Shown here: positions 5,418-8,044 of the stretch, one piece after another | Layout: the number at the start of each line of letters is the position of its first letter | How positions within the stretch are numbered: the first letter of the stretch is position 1 | Assembly: GCA_946481735.1 (NCBI GenBank) | Contig: CAMLOU010000167.1 | Coordinates: 1-8,044 of the forward strand | Direction of reading: 5' to 3' | DNA from: an uncultured Cellvibrio sp. | Lineage (GTDB): Bacteria > Pseudomonadota > Gammaproteobacteria > Pseudomonadales > Cellvibrionaceae | DNA length: 8,044 nt | Program-made: the position numbers and the translations under genes | Notes under the pieces: generated by a model | The model's input: the letters and a program-made list of their open reading frames with translations, nothing else | Database searches by the model: none | What the model was told of the DNA's origin: nothing

Positions 5418-6524
5418 CTACATCACCTCACGTATCAATCGTGGACCGATGTCTTTCAGACTCAACACCTTATCCGTTAACTGTGCCTTGGCCACCGCCA
5501 TGGGCATCCCGTAAATAACACAACTGGCTTCGTCTTGTGACCAGATGGACGAACCCGCTTGCTTTAATAACCGCGCTCCGTTGCAACCATCGGAACCCAT
5601 GCCCGTTAACACAATTCCCAGGACTTTATCGCCGAAGGTATTGGCCGCCGAACCGAAGGTGATGTCCAGCGACGGTTTGTAATTTACGCGATTATCGTCA
5701 GGCAGAATCCTGACGCAGCCACCGTTGCGTTTATCCAGCATCATTTGCTTGCCGCCCGGCGCCAACAGCGCAAGGCCGGGTTGCAATACATCACCATCCA
5801 CCGCTTCGCGCACGCGAATCTTGCACTGACGATTTAACCGCTCGGCAAATGCCTTGGTGAAATTTTCCGGCATATGTTGAACCAGCACGATGGGTAAAGG
5901 AAAATCCTGCGGCAAGCCCGTCAATACTTCACTTAATGCAACCGGACCACCGGTAGACGCACCGATCACCAGTAGTTTGGGGGCTTTTTTCAAGCGATAA
6001 TTATCCGCTGTCGCACTGGCGACTTTCGGAACCGGCGCTACCGCTTTAGGCGCGGATACGGGCGTAACCGGTGCGACGCTGTCAATCGAGGACGGACGCG
6101 TCGGCGCGCTGACACCAGAGCGATACCCGTGGCGTCCCAGCGTCAGCAAACGTTCGTGCAATTTTTCTTTTAAAGCACTGGAATTACGTGAGACTTCCGC
6201 AAAGTCTTTGGGAATAAAATCCATTGCACCCGCCGCCAGAGCATCGAGTGTAATGCGCGCGCCCTCATAGGTCAGCGAAGAAAACATCAGGATGGGAACG
6301 GGGCGATTGGCCATGATGTGCTTGACAGCAGTGACACCGTCCATCACCGGCATTTCAAAATCCATGGTGATAATATCGGGGCGTAACTCCGCTGCTTTTT
6401 CGACGGCTTCGCGCCCGTTGCTGGCAATGCCGATGACCTGTAAATCCGGATGCTGACCAATAATTTCCTTCAGCCGAAGCTGAAAGAAACTGGAATCATC
6501 GACAATCAGCACCCTCAATGGCAT
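5418..6524 (-). CDS. cheB: Chemotaxis response regulator and protein-glutamate methylesterase CheB
   Basis: CheB removes methyl groups from chemoreceptor glutamates (and deamidates glutamines) to give adaptation, and is activated when CheA phosphorylates it. Numbered from ATG at 6524, the 368-residue protein has a receiver domain at about 3-120 with the acidic pair Asp9/Asp10, phosphorylation site Asp55 (TMDFEMP) and conserved Lys106. A Pro/Ala/Ser-rich linker follows at about 135-180. The methylesterase domain spans 183-366, with the catalytic triad Ser190 (GASTGGP), His217 (VQHMPENFT) and Asp312 (GMGSDG). All key residues are present. An upstream TTG at 6530 is in frame, but GGAG at 6533-6536 would be only 2 nt from it against 8 nt from the ATG, so I take the ATG. 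It follows cheA by 71 nt and touches motC. Confidence 0.97.
   Translation of the reverse strand: MPLRVLIVDDSSFFQLRLKEIIGQHPDLQVIGIASNGREAVEKAAELRPDIITMDFEMPVMDGVTAVKHIMANRPVPILMFSSLTYEGARITLDALAAGAMDFIPKDFAEVSRNSSALKEKLHERLLTLGRHGYRSGVSAPTRPSSIDSVAPVTPVSAPKAVAPVPKVASATADNYRLKKAPKLLVIGASTGGPVALSEVLTGLPQDFPLPIVLVQHMPENFTKAFAERLNRQCKIRVREAVDGDVLQPGLALLAPGGKQMMLDKRNGGCVRILPDDNRVNYKPSLDITFGSAANTFGDKVLGIVLTGMGSDGCNGARLLKQAGSSIWSQDEASCVIYGMPMAVAKAQLTDKVLSLKDIGPRLIREVM
5423..5430 (-). promoter_or_regulatory. Strong ribosome binding site for the GTG start of motC
   Basis: TGAGGTGA on the minus strand matches 7 of 8 positions of GGAGGTGA and lies 6 nt before GTG. It overlaps the last codons of cheB. 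It supports GTG at 5416 over the internal GTG at 5410. Confidence 0.75.
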
Positions 6525-6595
6525 GAACAATACTCCGCAACGTCATACTGTGTAACAGCATCCGTTGCATTCAATAAATGTGATGGATAGTGGAC

Positions 6596-8044
6596 CTAGT
6601 TGTGTCCCCAGGAGTTAGTACCCCGCGCGTAACGGCGCAACAAACCGGGCACATCGAGAATCAGGGCAATGGTGCCGTCACCGGTGATGGTTGCACCAGC
6701 CATACCGGGAGTACCTTGCAACATTTTACCCAGCGGTTTGATCACGACCTCTTCCTGACCGATGAGTTGATCAACCACGAAACCAACGCGGCGTGTACCG
6801 ACGCTGACGATGACGACATGGGCCTCTGTTTGCAAGCGAATATTTTCTGTGCCTTTTACCAGCCATTGTTTCAAATGAAATAAGGGAATCGCCTGATCGC
6901 GAATGGCGATACATTCCTGCCCGTCCACCACATGGCTTTTACGCAAGTCCATATGGAAGATTTCATTTACACTCGCCAGCGGTAACGCGAAGGTCTGTTG
7001 GCCCAGCATAATCATCAGGGTCGGCATAATCGCGAGGGTCAGGGGTACCTTGATGACCAGACGGGTGCCCTTGCCCACGGTCGATTGAATTTCGATGGAG
7101 CCATTCAGTTGCGAAATTTTGGTTTTCACCACGTCCATGCCCACACCGCGACCGGACACATCTGAAATTTCTTTTTTGGTGGAAAAACCCGGCGCAAAAA
7201 TCAGGTTATAGGCTTCGGTATCCGACAAACGGTTGGCTGTGTCTTCGTCAAACATGCCGCGCTCGACAGCAATCTTGCGCAACTTGACCGGGTCGATACC
7301 GGCACCGTCATCGGTGATCGACAGGAGAATATGGTCGCCCTCCTGCTCTGCCGACAAAATAATTTGTCCCACCCGCGGTTTACCATTGGCTTCGCGAATA
7401 TCCGGCAATTCAATACCGTGGTCCACCGAGTTGCGCACCAGATGCACCAATGGATCAGCAAGCGCTTCCACCAGGTTTTTATCGAGATCGGTCTCTTCAC
7501 CGACCAGATCCAGATTGATTTCTTTTTTAAGGCTGCGCGCCAGATCGCGCACCACACGCGGAAAGCGGCCGAACACTTTTTTGATCGGCTGCATGCGGGT
7601 TTTCATTACCGAGGTTTGTAAATCGGCGGTTACCACATCGAGGTTGGCCACCGCTTTGGCGAGGGCTTCATCCTGGGAACCACTGCCCAAGCGCACCAGA
7701 CGATTCCGCACCAATACCAGTTCGCCCACCATGTTCATAATGTCGTCCAGGCGCTGGGTATCCACACGTACGGTGGTTTCAACGGCTGGCGGCGTACCGG
7801 CGGGATCTTTGTCTAACACCGGCGTAACGGCAGCAGTTTTGGCCGGTTCGGATTTTGGCGTTGTCGGTTTGGCGGCGCCAGTGACCGGCGTTGATTTTGG
7901 TGCGGCTGGCGTGGGCACATTGGCGGCTGCCGGCGTTTTCGCGGCTGGGCTTGCAGCGGGCGCAGCCTTGGTAGGCGCTTTCCCTTTGCCATGCAGTTGA
8001 TCAAGCAGGGCTTCGAATTCGTCTTCAGTAATCAGGTCAGCATT
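6596..8044 (-). CDS. cheA: Chemotaxis histidine kinase CheA, C-terminal part (5' end outside the window)
   Basis: CheA is the receptor-controlled kinase that phosphorylates CheY and CheB. The frame is open through the right edge, so the visible 482 residues lack the true start and the Hpt (P1) domain with its phosphorylated His. Numbering from the edge: residues 2-20 carry the conserved segment ADLITEDEFEALLDQLHGK, then a Pro/Ala/Thr-rich linker to about 87. The P3 dimerisation helices span about 88-159 (RLDDIMNMVGELVLVRNRL). The P4 kinase domain spans about 160-344, with N box HLVRNSVDHGIE (201-212), G1 DDGAGID (245-251), and FAPGFST and SGRGVGMDVV (G2 region, about 283-306). The P5 CheW-like regulatory domain runs from about 345 to 482. 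All ATP-binding motifs are intact. A GTG at 7918 is an internal codon, not a start. It is followed by cheB after 71 nt with no clear promoter between. Confidence 0.97.
   Translation of the reverse strand, partial: NADLITEDEFEALLDQLHGKGKAPTKAAPAASPAAKTPAAANVPTPAAPKSTPVTGAAKPTTPKSEPAKTAAVTPVLDKDPAGTPPAVETTVRVDTQRLDDIMNMVGELVLVRNRLVRLGSGSQDEALAKAVANLDVVTADLQTSVMKTRMQPIKKVFGRFPRVVRDLARSLKKEINLDLVGEETDLDKNLVEALADPLVHLVRNSVDHGIELPDIREANGKPRVGQIILSAEQEGDHILLSITDDGAGIDPVKLRKIAVERGMFDEDTANRLSDTEAYNLIFAPGFSTKKEISDVSGRGVGMDVVKTKISQLNGSIEIQSTVGKGTRLVIKVPLTLAIMPTLMIMLGQQTFALPLASVNEIFHMDLRKSHVVDGQECIAIRDQAIPLFHLKQWLVKGTENIRLQTEAHVVIVSVGTRRVGFVVDQLIGQEEVVIKPLGKMLQGTPGMAGATITGDGTIALILDVPGLLRRYARGTNSWGHN

Noticed and set aside
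6525..6595. Promoter or terminator in the cheA-cheB gap
   Set aside because: No sigma-28, sigma-54 or convincing sigma-70 match, and no strong hairpin with a T-run. It is probably an untranslated spacer within the operon.
7233..8000. 255-codon plus-strand frame opposite cheA
   Set aside because: Antisense shadow of cheA. The Ser/Arg-rich composition is what the reverse of this coding sequence gives, and the cheA frame has intact domains.

Overview
The window is a stretch of chromosome from a polarly flagellated gammaproteobacterium. Gene order and protein sequences match the Pseudomonas-type flagellar chemotaxis cluster (cheA-cheB-motC-motD-parC-parP-cheW-DUF2802). Moderate GC and the protein sequences suggest a Cellvibrio/Saccharophagus-like relative, but the genus is an inference. 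All real genes lie on the minus strand, so the transcriptional order runs from the right edge to the left edge.

Right to left: cheA (6596-8044, N-terminus cut off by the window edge), cheB (ATG at 6524), motC (GTG at 5416) and motD (ATG at 4676). From cheB to motD the junctions are tight: motC starts 1 nt after the cheB stop, and motD starts in a TAATG overlap. A 124-nt gap (3623-3746) holds a candidate sigma-28 promoter with exact spacing and, just downstream, a candidate sigma-54 promoter. Then follow parC (ParA-like ATPase, TTG start at 3622), parP (CheW-like, ATGA overlap with parC), cheW (its own 97-nt leader with a candidate sigma-70 promoter) and a small DUF2802 membrane protein. After a 401-nt gene-free stretch comes the 5' third of rpsA (ribosomal protein S1), which runs off the left edge.

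How they work together: CheA is the array kinase, CheW couples it to receptors, and CheB is the adaptation methylesterase phosphorylated by CheA. MotC/MotD are a flagellar stator pair. ParC and ParP are the known pair that places and keeps chemotaxis arrays at the cell pole. The DUF2802 protein is a conserved but uncharacterised member of this cluster. rpsA is unrelated housekeeping.

The gene-free stretch 503-903 is the least ordinary part. It holds a large REP-like inverted repeat whose arms each carry the GCGAAGC mini-hairpin motif, a separate two-tier stem-loop upstream of rpsA, and G-rich direct repeats. The gene cmk, usually directly upstream of rpsA in gammaproteobacteria, is not there. 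I see no new defence, mobile or biosynthetic system. The points of interest are regulatory sites and a short repeat tail on ParC.
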